This document shows, in pieces, positions 37,403-45,610 of a stretch of DNA of 64,000 nucleotides. How positions within the stretch are numbered: the stretch's first letter is position 1; each line of letters starts with the position of its first letter. Source of the stretch: Deltaproteobacteria bacterium (GTDB lineage Bacteria > Desulfobacterota > Syntrophobacteria > BM002); NCBI GenBank assembly GCA_019309045.1, contig JAFDGZ010000003.1, forward strand, positions 1 through 64,000. Direction: 5' to 3'. The translations under genes were made by a program, and so were the position numbers. The notes beneath the pieces were generated by a model. It was not told the DNA's origin, did not search any database, and saw only the letters and a list, made by a program, of their open reading frames with translations.

Positions 37403-38722
37403 TCATGGCTGATGAATGTGGCAGCAGGGTCTGCGGTCTATGACTCCAGGGCCTGTTTCCTCGTCCCTTTTGATAGTAGACGGTTCAACCAGTACTATGC
37501 GCGGTGTCACACCAATGCCACCGGCAATCTTTCCTTTCATTTTTTCTACCAGGGCGCGCTGCTCGCGCATCTTGTCGAAAAACATATCCTCAGATACCTC
37601 CACCAGAATAGTGAGCCGGTCGAGGTTGTGTTCGCGTTCCACCAGAAGCTGATAGAGCGGCCTCTTGCCCTGGATCTCTTCTAGAATATCGCCGATGCGG
37701 TCTGGAATAATATTTACCCCCTTGATGATGAGCACTTCGTCACACCTGCCCCGCACACGGCTCAAGCGCACTGTTGTTCTGCCACAGTCACAGGGTTCGG
37801 TAATAATGGAGCAGAGGTCACGGGTGCGAAAGCGGATCAGGGGAAAGGCTTCTTTGGTGAGCGTGGTAAGCACCAATTCGCCCTCTTGCCCTGCACTCAA
37901 ACGCTGCCCTGTCTGGGGATCCACAATCTCGGCAATGAAATGGTCTTCATTCAGGTGCATTCCCCGCTGGCAGAGACATTCTCCTGCTACTCCCGGCCCC
38001 ATGATTTCACTGAGTCCATAGTTGTCTGTGGCCTTGACAAACAGGCGCTCCTCTATCTCCATCCGCATTTCTTCAGACCACGGCTCTCCGGCCAGCAGGG
38101 CGTATCTGAGGTTGATGGTCTTGGCATCAATCCCCATTTCTTCCATACGGGAGGCGATGACCAATGCATAGGAAGGTGTTGCTACCAGAACAGTCGTCCG
38201 ATAATCCTTCATAATCTGGATCTGGCGCTCGGTGCGACCAACCGAGGTGGGAAGCACCGAAGCCCCTATCAACTCAGCCCCGTTGTGAATCCCCAATCCC
38301 CCTGTAACCAGCCCATAATTGAGGGTAATTTGCACCACATCATCTGCCGTGACTCCAGCAGCAGTGAGAATCCGGGCAACCAGTTCACTCCAGTGGTGCA
38401 GATCCTGCCGGGTGTACCCCACTACCACAGGTTTGTCCGTAGCACCGGAAGAAGAATGCACCCTGACCACTTCGCGGAGGGGTACAGCAAATAGATCGTA
38501 CGGATAGGCATCACTAACATCTTTGCTCCAGGTGAAGGGCAGCTCCTGCAAATCATTCAGGTCTATGAGTTCTTCCGGCTCGAAACCGATCTCTTTAAAT
38601 TTCTTCCGGTAGAAGGCTACATTCTTGTAAACTCTGTTGAGAGTAGCCTGCAGCCTTTCGAGCTGCAGCTGAGCCAATTCTTCCCTTGGCATGCATTCGT
38701 ATTCCCTGTCCCAGATATTCAT
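37403..38722 (-). CDS. paaK: Phenylacetate-CoA ligase family (aryl-acetate activation)
   Basis: A 439-residue AMP-forming acyl-CoA ligase of the PaaK family. Blocks are RVHSSSGATDKPVVVGYTRQDL (P-loop type), ETNYG-like KATDNYGLSEIMGPGVAGEC, FRTRDLCSI and the C-terminal KGVNIIPDRIGDIL with the K/R needed for catalysis. It would convert phenylacetate or 4-hydroxyphenylacetate to the CoA thioester, or work in reverse to conserve ATP from IorAB's aryl-acetyl-CoA. It lies between a Liv transporter and iorAB in the same direction. Confidence 0.93.
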   Translation of the reverse strand: MNIWDREYECMPREELAQLQLERLQATLNRVYKNVAFYRKKFKEIGFEPEELIDLNDLQELPFTWSKDVSDAYPYDLFAVPLREVVRVHSSSGATDKPVVVGYTRQDLHHWSELVARILTAAGVTADDVVQITLNYGLVTGGLGIHNGAELIGASVLPTSVGRTERQIQIMKDYRTTVLVATPSYALVIASRMEEMGIDAKTINLRYALLAGEPWSEEMRMEIEERLFVKATDNYGLSEIMGPGVAGECLCQRGMHLNEDHFIAEIVDPQTGQRLSAGQEGELVLTTLTKEAFPLIRFRTRDLCSIITEPCDCGRTTVRLSRVRGRCDEVLIIKGVNIIPDRIGDILEEIQGKRPLYQLLVEREHNLDRLTILVEVSEDMFFDKMREQRALVEKMKGKIAGGIGVTPRIVLVEPSTIKRDEETGPGVIDRRPCCHIHQP

Positions 38723-38849
38723 GACACCTCACTCTACCAGAAATCCGGTGTATATTCAGCATCGGGATCCCGGCGAGGCAAGTTTGCCTCCTCCAGGACG
38801 ATCTCAGTAAACCTCAAACAGGGTCTTGTTGGCAATAATTTACTCCATC

Positions 38850-39578
38850 CTACTCTTCCCAAACCTGTCGATATCCCTTGCCAAGATAAGCGCGTCTGAC
38901 TTCATTGTGTTCCAGAAGCATCTTGCATTTGCCTTGCAGGACAATTCTACCGGTTTCCAGCACATAGCCGCGGTCTGCCACATGCAGGGCTGCCCTGGCA
39001 TTCTGTTCTACGAGGAGAATGGTTGTTCCTTCCTCTCGTAACCTCAAGATAATATGAAATATTTCTTTTGTAAGCAGCGGTGAGAGCCCCATGGACGGTT
39101 CATCCAGAATGAGCAGGGTGGGTTTTGCCATCAGTGCCCGGGTAATGGCAACTATCTGCTGTTCCCCTCCGCTCAGGGTGCCTGCCATCTGCTCCCAACG
39201 CTCAGAGAGTATGGGAAACTTCTCACGTATACGTGACAGGTCAGCACCAATTTCTTCCTTGTCTCCACGGATGAAGGCACCCATCTCCAAGTTGTCGCGC
39301 ACACTGAGAGTGCCAAATAGTTTACGTCCCTCTGGCACATGGGAAATTCCGCGGCGGACTATTTGTTCCGCCGACATCTTGCTGAGGTCTTCACCATTGA
39401 ATTCAATAGTGCCCCTACTCGCGCGAATGAGGCCAGAAATGGTCTTCAGCAAGGTCGTCTTTCCTGCGCCGTTGGCGCCTATCAGGGTGACGATCTCTCC
39501 TGGTCGCACGTGCAGGGAGACGCCCTTCAGGGCGTGAATTTTCCCATAATAGGTATGCACACTCTTGAGCCTCAGCAT
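38850..39578 (-). CDS. livF: Liv-type ABC transporter ATPase LivF (aromatic cluster)
   Basis: A 242-residue ATPase with Walker A GANGAGKTT, signature LSGGEQQIVAI and Walker B LLILDEPSMGLSP. ISHVPEGRKLFGTLSVRDNLEMGA is typical of LivF. It couples to LivM/LivH with LivG. It starts 71 bases after livG. It is a second, diverged copy of the 16.2-kb gene. Confidence 0.95.
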   Translation of the reverse strand: MLRLKSVHTYYGKIHALKGVSLHVRPGEIVTLIGANGAGKTTLLKTISGLIRASRGTIEFNGEDLSKMSAEQIVRRGISHVPEGRKLFGTLSVRDNLEMGAFIRGDKEEIGADLSRIREKFPILSERWEQMAGTLSGGEQQIVAITRALMAKPTLLILDEPSMGLSPLLTKEIFHIILRLREEGTTILLVEQNARAALHVADRGYVLETGRIVLQGKCKMLLEHNEVRRAYLGKGYRQVWEE

Positions 39579-39648
39579 GACAATCTCACAGTGCCAGTCT
39601 CACGTCTCTGAACTGCCATATAATAATGTAGAAGCCAATTATTCAACT

Positions 39649-40452
39649 CTAGAACTCCGAATAGTCGACTTCTTCTCCGAGGTAGGCCTCAATGACTGCA
39701 GGGTCGTTTTTTACCTGTTTGGCGCTCCCCTCTGCGATTTTGAGGCCAAAGTTTATGACGGCTATATTGTCGGAGATGTCCATGACTAGATTCATGTCAT
39801 GCTCCACCAGAATTACGGTGATGCCCATGGTCCGTATACGAAGGATCAGTTCAGCAAGAGTCTCTGTTTCGCGCGTATTGAGGCCCCCAGCCGGCTCGTC
39901 CAGCAGGAGGATTTTGGGATTGGTCGCCAGGGCTCTTGCTATCTCCAGAAGTTTTTGTCCTCCCAGGGGTAAATTTGCAGCCAGTTCGTCCGGTCTGTCA
40001 GCCATGCCCACGAGGTCCAGGCAAGCCAGGGCATCCTCTCTGACCTGCTGTTCCTCTCGTCGGACCCAGGGCAGACGCAAGCCGGAACTCACTATGCCGG
40101 CTCTGCTCTGTATATGCCTTCCCACCATGACATTTTCAAGAACGGTCATCCTGCCGAAAACTTCCACATTCTGGAAAGTACGAGAAACACCGAGCCTGGC
40201 AATGTGTTGGGCAGAGCAGCCGCTGATCTGCTTCCCATCAAGAAAAATAGAGCCGCTGGTCGCTGATAGAATACCAGTGATGATGTTGAACAGGGTTGTC
40301 TTGCCTGCCCCGTTGGGTCCAATTACTGCCTTTATGGATCCCTCCGCCACTGAAAAACTCACTCCTTTGAGGGCCTTCACACCACCAAAAGATTTTTTCA
40401 GATTTTCCACTTTCAATATGGCAGGAGGCTTTCCGTTATTCATCGGAGCCAT
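39649..40452 (-). CDS. livG: Liv-type ABC transporter ATPase LivG (aromatic cluster)
   Basis: A 267-residue ATPase with Walker A GPNGAGKTT, the long LivG insert (GVSRTFQNVEVFGRMTVLENVMVG), signature LPLGGQKLLEIARAL (a divergent L-P-L-G-G form) and Walker B LLLDEPAGGLN. A start at 40452 (MAPMNNG) or 40443 (MNNG) is possible. It lies 116 bases after livM. Confidence 0.94.
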   Translation of the reverse strand: MAPMNNGKPPAILKVENLKKSFGGVKALKGVSFSVAEGSIKAVIGPNGAGKTTLFNIITGILSATSGSIFLDGKQISGCSAQHIARLGVSRTFQNVEVFGRMTVLENVMVGRHIQSRAGIVSSGLRLPWVRREEQQVREDALACLDLVGMADRPDELAANLPLGGQKLLEIARALATNPKILLLDEPAGGLNTRETETLAELILRIRTMGITVILVEHDMNLVMDISDNIAVINFGLKIAEGSAKQVKNDPAVIEAYLGEEVDYSEF

Positions 40453-40568
40453 CTCTCAAACGTGTTGGCAGCGAGTAAAGGATCACCAAGTCCAGGAGCT
40501 CCCAGAATGTCTGCTGCCGCCACCCTTGCTGGAAGAATTTGACCCGGGCAGCATACTGTCCCACACAT

Positions 40569-41546
40569 CTAGGTGCGAGCCTCTTTCTTAAGCCGCAACA
40601 GGCTGCGTACCTTGCCAAGGATTCCTACGAGTCCTTCGGGCAGAAACATTACTATGGCCAATAGAATGGCACCATAGACGAGAATATCAAAATCCTGGAA
40701 CACGTGGAGCCACTCGTTGCCCAAGAAGGTCAACAACCAGGTACCGAGTAAAGCTCCCCAGATAGAATGCATGCCCCCCACTACCACCATCATCACCAGT
40801 TTGATAGAAAAGAAGAGATCAAATGAGCTGGGACTGAGAAATCCCATGTAATGAGTATAAAGACTTCCTGCAATCGAAGCATACACCGCGCTCAGAACAA
40901 AGATGGCCACCTTGTATCTCGCTGTTTCGATGCCCATGGCATCAGCCGCCACTTCACTATCGTGCAGCGAGCGCAGGGCCCGTCCTATGCGTGAGTCAAT
41001 AATGTTGAGAGAGAATACCAGAATGACGAGAACAATGGACCACACGAGAATATAGTAGCGAAGCTCGCTGTCCAGGGAAAGGCCGGCAATGCTCAGGCCA
41101 GAAATGTCAGAAAAGCCAGAAGGTCCACCAGTGAGTTCCACCTCTTCATTGAGAAAAATACTGACTATCATGCCAAAACCGAGGGTGGCCATGGCCAGAT
41201 AGTGTCCCTTCAACTTCAGAGAAGGCACACCCACTACATATGCCACGGTGGCAGTAATCAACACGCCAACAGCCATAGCCAGCCATGGCGACATGGACAG
41301 GCTTGAGTTCAATATGCCAGATGAATAGGCGCCAATGCCAAAAAAGGCTGCGTGTCCAAGGGAAATCTGACCGGCATATCCCATGAGTAAACTCAATCCC
41401 ATGGCGATAAGGCTGTAGATACCGACAAAGATCATGATGTCCAGATAATGGCTTATTGACTCCACGTTCAAGACCACTGCAGGAAACGCGGCAAGAAACA
41501 AGATGAGTCCAAGCAGTATGTGGCGATTCTGTCGCTGCATTTGCAC
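40569..41546 (-). CDS. livM: Liv-type ABC transporter permease LivM (aromatic cluster)
   Basis: A 325-residue polytopic membrane protein with LLMGYAGQISLGHAAFFGIGAY and the coupling loop IGRALRSLHDSEVAADAMGI. It forms the channel with LivH. It follows livH after 115 bases. Confidence 0.95.
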   Translation of the reverse strand: MQMQRQNRHILLGLILFLAAFPAVVLNVESISHYLDIMIFVGIYSLIAMGLSLLMGYAGQISLGHAAFFGIGAYSSGILNSSLSMSPWLAMAVGVLITATVAYVVGVPSLKLKGHYLAMATLGFGMIVSIFLNEEVELTGGPSGFSDISGLSIAGLSLDSELRYYILVWSIVLVILVFSLNIIDSRIGRALRSLHDSEVAADAMGIETARYKVAIFVLSAVYASIAGSLYTHYMGFLSPSSFDLFFSIKLVMMVVVGGMHSIWGALLGTWLLTFLGNEWLHVFQDFDILVYGAILLAIVMFLPEGLVGILGKVRSLLRLKKEART

Positions 41547-41661
41547 CAGGCTGAGTTGACTTATCAGTTCTATTCATCAAGAGGATCGTCAGTTGACTCT
41601 GTCGAACCTGTGGCCGTACAGTGATCCTCCACAATGCATGGGTGCTGTAGAAAGAGTCCGG

Positions 41662-42564
41662 CTAGAATTTCTTGATCTTACTTGCCTCCACGTTGCCAAA
41701 GAGGCCGCTTGGTTTCAGAAAGAGCACGAGCAAAAGCACCAGCAGTGCCACGGCATCCTTGTAGCCAGAGGAGACGAATCCAGCACAGAAAGACTCGATG
41801 ACTCCAAGCAGGAGACCAGCCACCACAGCACCGTAAAAACTGCCGAGACCTCCCAGAACAGCAGCCCCGAACCCCTTCAACGCCAACAGAGCCCCTCGAT
41901 CGTATTCCATGAGAGAAATGGGCGTGACCGCGGCGCCGGCCACAGCCCCTATAGCTGCACTCAAGGCGAAGGATATGAGCACCATGGTTTTAACCTTAAT
42001 ACCCACCAGACGAGCAGCCTCTGAGTTGTCAGCACAGGCGAGCATAGCTTTGCCATAGCGAGTTTTTTTGAAAAAAAATGTCATCAAGACCACAACCGCC
42101 AGGGTCAGGCCGAGAACCCAGAGGGTCTGGGTCTGGACGGCAGCGCCCATGAGAAAAATGGGTTTGTTGCCCGAGAAGGGGGGCAATACATAAGGATCCT
42201 TCCCCCAGACGAACATGGCAATTCCCTTGAGGAGAATTGAAACGGCTATGGTAACAATGATAAGAGTGAGCACCGTGGCATTCTTGAGAGGATTTATGGT
42301 GAGCCGCTCCATGAGCGCACCAACAAGAGTTACCATCGCTACTGCCAGCACGAAAGCGACAGGAAGAGCCAGATGCAGGGTTGTACTGCAAAATACCATG
42401 AGCAGTCCGCCAAGCATGACAAACTCGCCCTGGGCGAAGTTTATGATCTCTGTCACATTATAGATTATGTTGAAACCAAGGCCGACCAGGGCGTAGATGC
42501 TTCCAACGGTTACGCCTGTAAATAGATACTGGATAATTTGACCTGTAAGAGAAATCTTCTCCAT
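41662..42564 (-). CDS. livH: Liv-type ABC transporter permease LivH (aromatic cluster)
   Basis: A 300-residue permease with NVTEIINFAQGEFVMLGGLL and coupling loop RYGKAMLACADNSEAARLVGIK. It is the first gene after the 475-base gap that follows livK. That gap contains an intrinsic terminator, so expression of livH onward may be lower than livK or driven by a second promoter. Confidence 0.94.
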   Translation of the reverse strand: MEKISLTGQIIQYLFTGVTVGSIYALVGLGFNIIYNVTEIINFAQGEFVMLGGLLMVFCSTTLHLALPVAFVLAVAMVTLVGALMERLTINPLKNATVLTLIIVTIAVSILLKGIAMFVWGKDPYVLPPFSGNKPIFLMGAAVQTQTLWVLGLTLAVVVLMTFFFKKTRYGKAMLACADNSEAARLVGIKVKTMVLISFALSAAIGAVAGAAVTPISLMEYDRGALLALKGFGAAVLGGLGSFYGAVVAGLLLGVIESFCAGFVSSGYKDAVALLVLLLVLFLKPSGLFGNVEASKIKKF

Positions 42565-42976
42565 AAGTGCTCAATGAGAGTCGAAGTAGAGTGAGTTCCA
42601 GGGGGAGCTTTGCGGCCAATCATTCCCCATGCCAATCGAACTGGCAAAATCCGCTACAACTTAAACGATCCGCAATAATGGAGCAAGCATGTTTTGCGAG
42701 TTTTTCGCTGTCAAGGAAATTTCTCTTGCACAGTCTGCACCAGAACCGCTCGAGGGATGATGTCAGTTGTTGGTCATTGCTTGACAGGGTGTGCGAGGCG
42801 ATTGGCTGCACGGCAACGAGTTGGCAGGGGCAGGCTTCAGACTGCCTTGCCCTGCCCTGCAGGCTCGGTTTACAGCACAATCCTTGTGCCGCTGCTCAAT
42901 TTTGCCTGGCAGGCATAACAGCCTCCTAGCCTCCCAGCCTTCTGGCTTCAGGAAACCCACAACCCGCATCACAACA
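42565..42976. other. livK-livH spacer
   Basis: Between the livK terminator and livH. It has a GC-rich pyrimidine/purine segment near 42820-42870 with repeated CTGCC/CCTGC words. No gene is supported. A promoter for livH may lie here, but I cannot place it with confidence. Confidence 0.3.
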
Positions 42977-43013
42977 AAGGCCCCTCGGAAACAGCAGTCT
43001 CCGGCGGGGCCTT
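42977..43013 (-). terminator. Intrinsic terminator after livK
   Basis: AAGGCCCC (42977-42984) pairs perfectly with GGGGCCTT (43006-43013). On the minus strand the stem is followed by TGTTGTGATG, an imperfect T-tract. It lies 26 bases after the livK stop and should lower transcription into livH. Partial termination would give more binding protein than permease. Confidence 0.65.
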
Positions 43014-43039
43014 GTTCGTTCTGCTCTGAGGTGATTCTG

Positions 43040-44212
43040 TTACGGGGCTAGAGCCCAATCTCCATTTTTCACCACGACCATAACAAAGGCGTCTTTGGTC
43101 AGGCCATTGTGATCAGTAGGTGAAAAGTTAAAGACACCGTGCTGTCCGATGAAGTTCTTGCGGTTTTCCAGATAATTCCTGATCTTGGCTCGATCAGGTC
43201 CCACTGCCTGGAGGGCTTCCACAGCCAGATGAAGGGCATCCCAGGCATGACCGCCAAAGGAAGACAACGGCTCATGATACTTTTTCTGGTATGCCTCGTT
43301 GTACGCCATGATAACCTTCTTTTGTGGATTGTCCGCAGGAACCAGGTCAGGAATGTTCACCCGGCCGAGAGGGCACAAGACTCCCTCTGCTGCTCCGCCT
43401 GCAAGTTCGATGTTCTTGCGACTGCCAAATCCGTGGCTCTGAAACAAAGGGATCGATGTCATGCCGAGATCGTACCAGTTTTTCACTACCAGCACCTGGG
43501 TCGGCCCGACAGACCAGTTCACGATAGCCTGGGCATCTGTGCCGCGTATGCGAGTGAGCTGAGCAGTAAGGTCGGTATCTTTCGGACCGTAGCGTTCATC
43601 TGTAACAATGGTAACTCCTTTTATGGGTGCCAGTCTGAGGAGTTCTTCGCGGCCACTGGCGCCAAAGCCGGTGGAAACACTCATAATGGCAATTTTCGTG
43701 ATGCCTTTACTCAACATGTAGTCGTAGATCTTCTCGACAGCATGGCTGTCTGACTGGGGAACCTTGAAAATCCACTTTCTGTCGCTAACCGGTGTAACAA
43801 TCTTCACGCTGGCCGCACAGGAGATCAATGGCACCTTGGCTTGATTGCACACTTTGACCACGGCAAGGGTGTTGCCGCTCAGACTGGGGCCGATAATTAC
43901 CGGCACTTTGTCCCTCTTGATAAGCCTTTTTACGGCAAGCACGCACTTGGTCTCGTCACTCTCGTCGTCATAGAGTACGAGCTCCAGCTTGTGTCCATTG
44001 ATGCCGCCCTTGCTGTTCAACTGTTCCACGATCATCTCGGCCGTCTTTTTTTCTGGCTCCCCGAGAAACGAGGCCCGGCCAGTCACAGAAAAAACCGCTC
44101 CAACTTTGTAAGTGCTTGCTGCGGTAGCCACAGAAGGAGACGTCCACCATGGTACCAACAAGCACAGGACCAATGCCCCTGCCACTGCCAGCCTGTAAGC
44201 AAACCTCTTCAT
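43040..44212 (-). CDS. livK: Amino-acid ABC transporter periplasmic binding protein (aromatic cluster)
   Basis: A 390-residue exported Peripla_BP_6 protein. Signal peptide KRFAYRLAVAGALVLCLLVPWW...ATAAS, then YKVGAVFSVTGRASFLGEPE, GGINGHKLELVLYDDESDETK, VIIGPSLSGNTLAVV and ISCAASVKIVTPV. It is the first structural gene of the cluster and lies downstream of the putative Tyr attenuator. Its specificity is therefore inferred to be aromatic amino acids, although the family also binds Leu, Ile, Val and others. It starts about 210 bases after the attenuator terminator. Confidence 0.92.
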   Translation of the reverse strand: MKRFAYRLAVAGALVLCLLVPWWTSPSVATAASTYKVGAVFSVTGRASFLGEPEKKTAEMIVEQLNSKGGINGHKLELVLYDDESDETKCVLAVKRLIKRDKVPVIIGPSLSGNTLAVVKVCNQAKVPLISCAASVKIVTPVSDRKWIFKVPQSDSHAVEKIYDYMLSKGITKIAIMSVSTGFGASGREELLRLAPIKGVTIVTDERYGPKDTDLTAQLTRIRGTDAQAIVNWSVGPTQVLVVKNWYDLGMTSIPLFQSHGFGSRKNIELAGGAAEGVLCPLGRVNIPDLVPADNPQKKVIMAYNEAYQKKYHEPLSSFGGHAWDALHLAVEALQAVGPDRAKIRNYLENRKNFIGQHGVFNFSPTDHNGLTKDAFVMVVVKNGDWALAP

Positions 44213-44422
44213 CCTTGTACCTCCTTCGACTGTTTCACATTGTTCTGTTTGCCTGCAGAAGACCGAGAAGGTGGTGCAGTCGAGCCGATACCTTCAGTCC
44301 TCTTCCCTCCCCCAGGAGGTCAGCTGCCGCCAACCTCTTGTTGCCAAATAAGCCAGCAAATTCTCCGCCCTACATCCTTGTTCAGTCCAGACCGCCATCT
44401 GCGCGAAGCAATTATCATCCAC

Positions 44423-44459
44423 AAAAAAAGCCGTGAGCACTCTCACCTGCCCACGGCTT
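44423..44459 (-). terminator. Attenuator terminator (segments 3:4) of the Tyr leader
   Basis: On the minus strand AAGCCGTG (44459-44452) pairs perfectly with CACGGCTT (44435-44428) across a 16-base loop. The stem runs into seven consecutive T (44429-44423). It lies 24 bases after the leader-peptide stop and 210 bases before livK. No gene upstream needs it as an ordinary end, which supports a regulatory role. Confidence 0.85.
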
Positions 44460-44549
44460 CGTCTCCATATTTACAGCTGAGACTAGTGGACAGACGTCTC
44501 CCGCGCATAATAGTAGCAATAATAGCCACGGGTCGGGATCTGTCCACTA
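44460..44549 (-). promoter_or_regulatory. Attenuator RNA segments 1, 2 and 3
   Basis: Segment 1 TAGTGGACAGA (44549-44539) and segment 2 TCTGTCCACTA (44494-44484) are perfect 11-base complements, with the Tyr codons in the loop. Segment 3, TGGAGACG (44467-44460), can pair with CGTCT-gt-CCA in segment 2 (8 bp with a 2-base bulge) and directly abuts the terminator stem. Stalling at the Tyr codons would cover segment 1 and free segment 2 for 2:3 pairing. The 1:2 and 3:4 stems are read directly. The 2:3 antiterminator is inference. Confidence 0.7.
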
Positions 44550-44560
44550 TGATATATCAT
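44483..44560 (-). CDS. Leader peptide with tyrosine control codons
   Basis: A 25-codon frame from ATG at 44560 to TAG at 44483. Its middle is RGYYCYYYARE: five Tyr codons in six positions (codons 13-18: TAT TAT TGC TAC TAT TAT). AGGA at 44571-44568 lies 7 bases before the ATG. The stop falls inside segment 2 of the attenuator, as in the trp, phe and his leaders of enteric bacteria. It is too short to be a normal gene and has no other evident role. I infer that it senses charged tRNA-Tyr. Confidence 0.8.
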   Translation of the reverse strand: MIYHSGQIPTRGYYCYYYARETSVH

Positions 44561-44595
44561 AAGTACATCCTAGACTTTCTATTTATTAAAATGTT

Positions 44596-44624
44596 AATCT
44601 ACATAAATAAACTTTGCAAGTCAA
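44596..44624 (-). promoter_or_regulatory. Sigma70-like promoter of the leader/liv/paaK/ior cluster
   Basis: On the minus strand TTGACT (44624-44619) and TAGATT (44601-44596) are separated by exactly 17 bases. It would start transcription about 30 bases before the leader ATG. The region is AT-rich. The divergent KptA-like gene starts 55 bases away on the other side. Confidence 0.7.
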
Positions 44625-44678
44625 GAGAAAACTGAATCCTTGCCGCCTTTATGCTATTTCAATCTTGAAAGGTATTTC

Positions 44679-45419
44679 ATGGCGAGAAACAAGGGCAAAC
44701 AACTGGCGAAAATACTCCAATATATCCTGCTTTATCGTCCTGATGAATTTGGCCTCTTTTTCAATGAAGACGGCACCCTTCCCATAAAGGAACTTCTCTG
44801 GGCCTTGCACGAAGAGAAAGGCTGGACATACGTGCGGCCGAGTCATCTCACTGAGCTCCTGTACTCCGGCATGGATCCTGGCTTCATTATTGAAGACAAA
44901 CAGATCAAGATAGTAAGGAAACCAAAATGGAGCCTCAGCCCCGCTCCACCACCTACCCTGCTCTTCCACGCTGCCAGACAGAGAGCTTACCCCGTCATCC
45001 GCAAGCACGGCCTCCGGCCCACGAACAGATCTTATGTGCCTCTGGCGAGCTGCGAAGAGCTGGCAGTACGAATTGGCAGTCGGCGTGATGCCGAGCCAGT
45101 GCTGCTCACCATACATGCCGGCCGGGCCTCTAAAAACGGCATCCCTTTTTACAGCAGCCACGGCCTGCTCTACCTGGCAGAACAAGTTCCTGTGGAATAC
45201 ATCTCTGGGCCTCCTCTGCGGGAGCACCCACCGGCACCGAGCCGGCAGAAAACAGGCAAACCATCTCTGTCGTCAGTTCCCCCAACACCAGGATCATTTG
45301 TTCTCGACCCTGCTAGAGATCTTGATCCCCAACGAAGACAGCGTCAAGAAAAGAAGGAGAGACAAAAGCGAGACATTCGGCGACAGCGCCGCAAAAAAAG
45401 AAGGCAAAAATCCTGGTGA
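44679..45419 (+). CDS. KptA/Tpt1-like RNA 2'-phosphotransferase homologue, divergent active site
   Basis: A 246-residue protein. Residues about 1-75 resemble the Tpt1 N-lobe (KGKQLAKILQYILLYRPDEFGLFFNEDGTLPIKELL) and about 90-175 the NAD-binding C-lobe (LFHAARQRAYPVIRKHGLRPTNRSYVPLASC, YSSHGLLYLAEQVPVEYI). Tpt1 removes a 2'-phosphate from tRNA splice junctions by ADP-ribose transfer. Here the canonical Arg-His of the LRH motif is replaced by L-Y-R, so activity may be altered. A very basic tail (EKKERQKRDIRRQRRKKRRQ) likely binds RNA. The start at 44679 has AAAGG upstream; a start at 44640 is less likely. Confidence 0.75.
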   Translation: MARNKGKQLAKILQYILLYRPDEFGLFFNEDGTLPIKELLWALHEEKGWTYVRPSHLTELLYSGMDPGFIIEDKQIKIVRKPKWSLSPAPPPTLLFHAARQRAYPVIRKHGLRPTNRSYVPLASCEELAVRIGSRRDAEPVLLTIHAGRASKNGIPFYSSHGLLYLAEQVPVEYISGPPLREHPPAPSRQKTGKPSLSSVPPTPGSFVLDPARDLDPQRRQRQEKKERQKRDIRRQRRKKRRQKSW

Positions 45420-45500
45420 CAGAGAAACTAGGAGAGGACGGCATTGAAAGGGTGTGCGGCGGCGAGAAAGCTGCATTCCTGCAATGTGTGAGAAGCAAGT

Positions 45501-45519
45501 GGCGGGGTCAAACCCCGCC
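45501..45519. repeat. Perfect hairpin 1 (GGCGGGGT/ACCCCGCC)
   Basis: An 8-base stem with a 3-base loop, 82 bases after the KptA-like stop. There is no T-run, so it is not a standard intrinsic terminator. It belongs to a run of three palindromes (see 45553-45568 and 45611-45631). Confidence 0.8.
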
Positions 45520-45552
45520 ACCAAACTCCCTCTGACCCTTCCAGCCCTACCC

Positions 45553-45568
45553 ACAGGTTTCGCCTTCG
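45553..45568. repeat. Hairpin 2 (CTTCG/CGAAG)
   Basis: A 5-base stem with a 6-base loop (ttgcat) between the two larger palindromes. It is weak on its own and counts only as part of the cluster. Confidence 0.5.
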
Positions 45569-45610
45569 TTGCATCGAAGCTACTTGCGGAGGCAAGCGGC
45601 ATTCAACTTT

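Noticed and set aside
40436-40618. 60-codon frame between livG and livM
   Set aside because: Overlaps both livG and livM ends in another frame and lacks a ribosome binding site.
44483-44560. The same leader in the next frame reads six consecutive Leu codons (CTA TTA TTG CTA CTA TTA), suggesting a Leu leader
   Set aside because: That frame has a TAG twelve codons upstream of the Leu run and no start codon or ribosome binding site between. The Tyr frame has ATG plus AGGA and a stop placed in segment 2.
44445-44560. The third frame (A-I-I-A-T-I-M) as an Ile leader
   Set aside because: It would need a GTG without a ribosome binding site, and it ends inside the terminator loop, which would disrupt the terminator during every translation.
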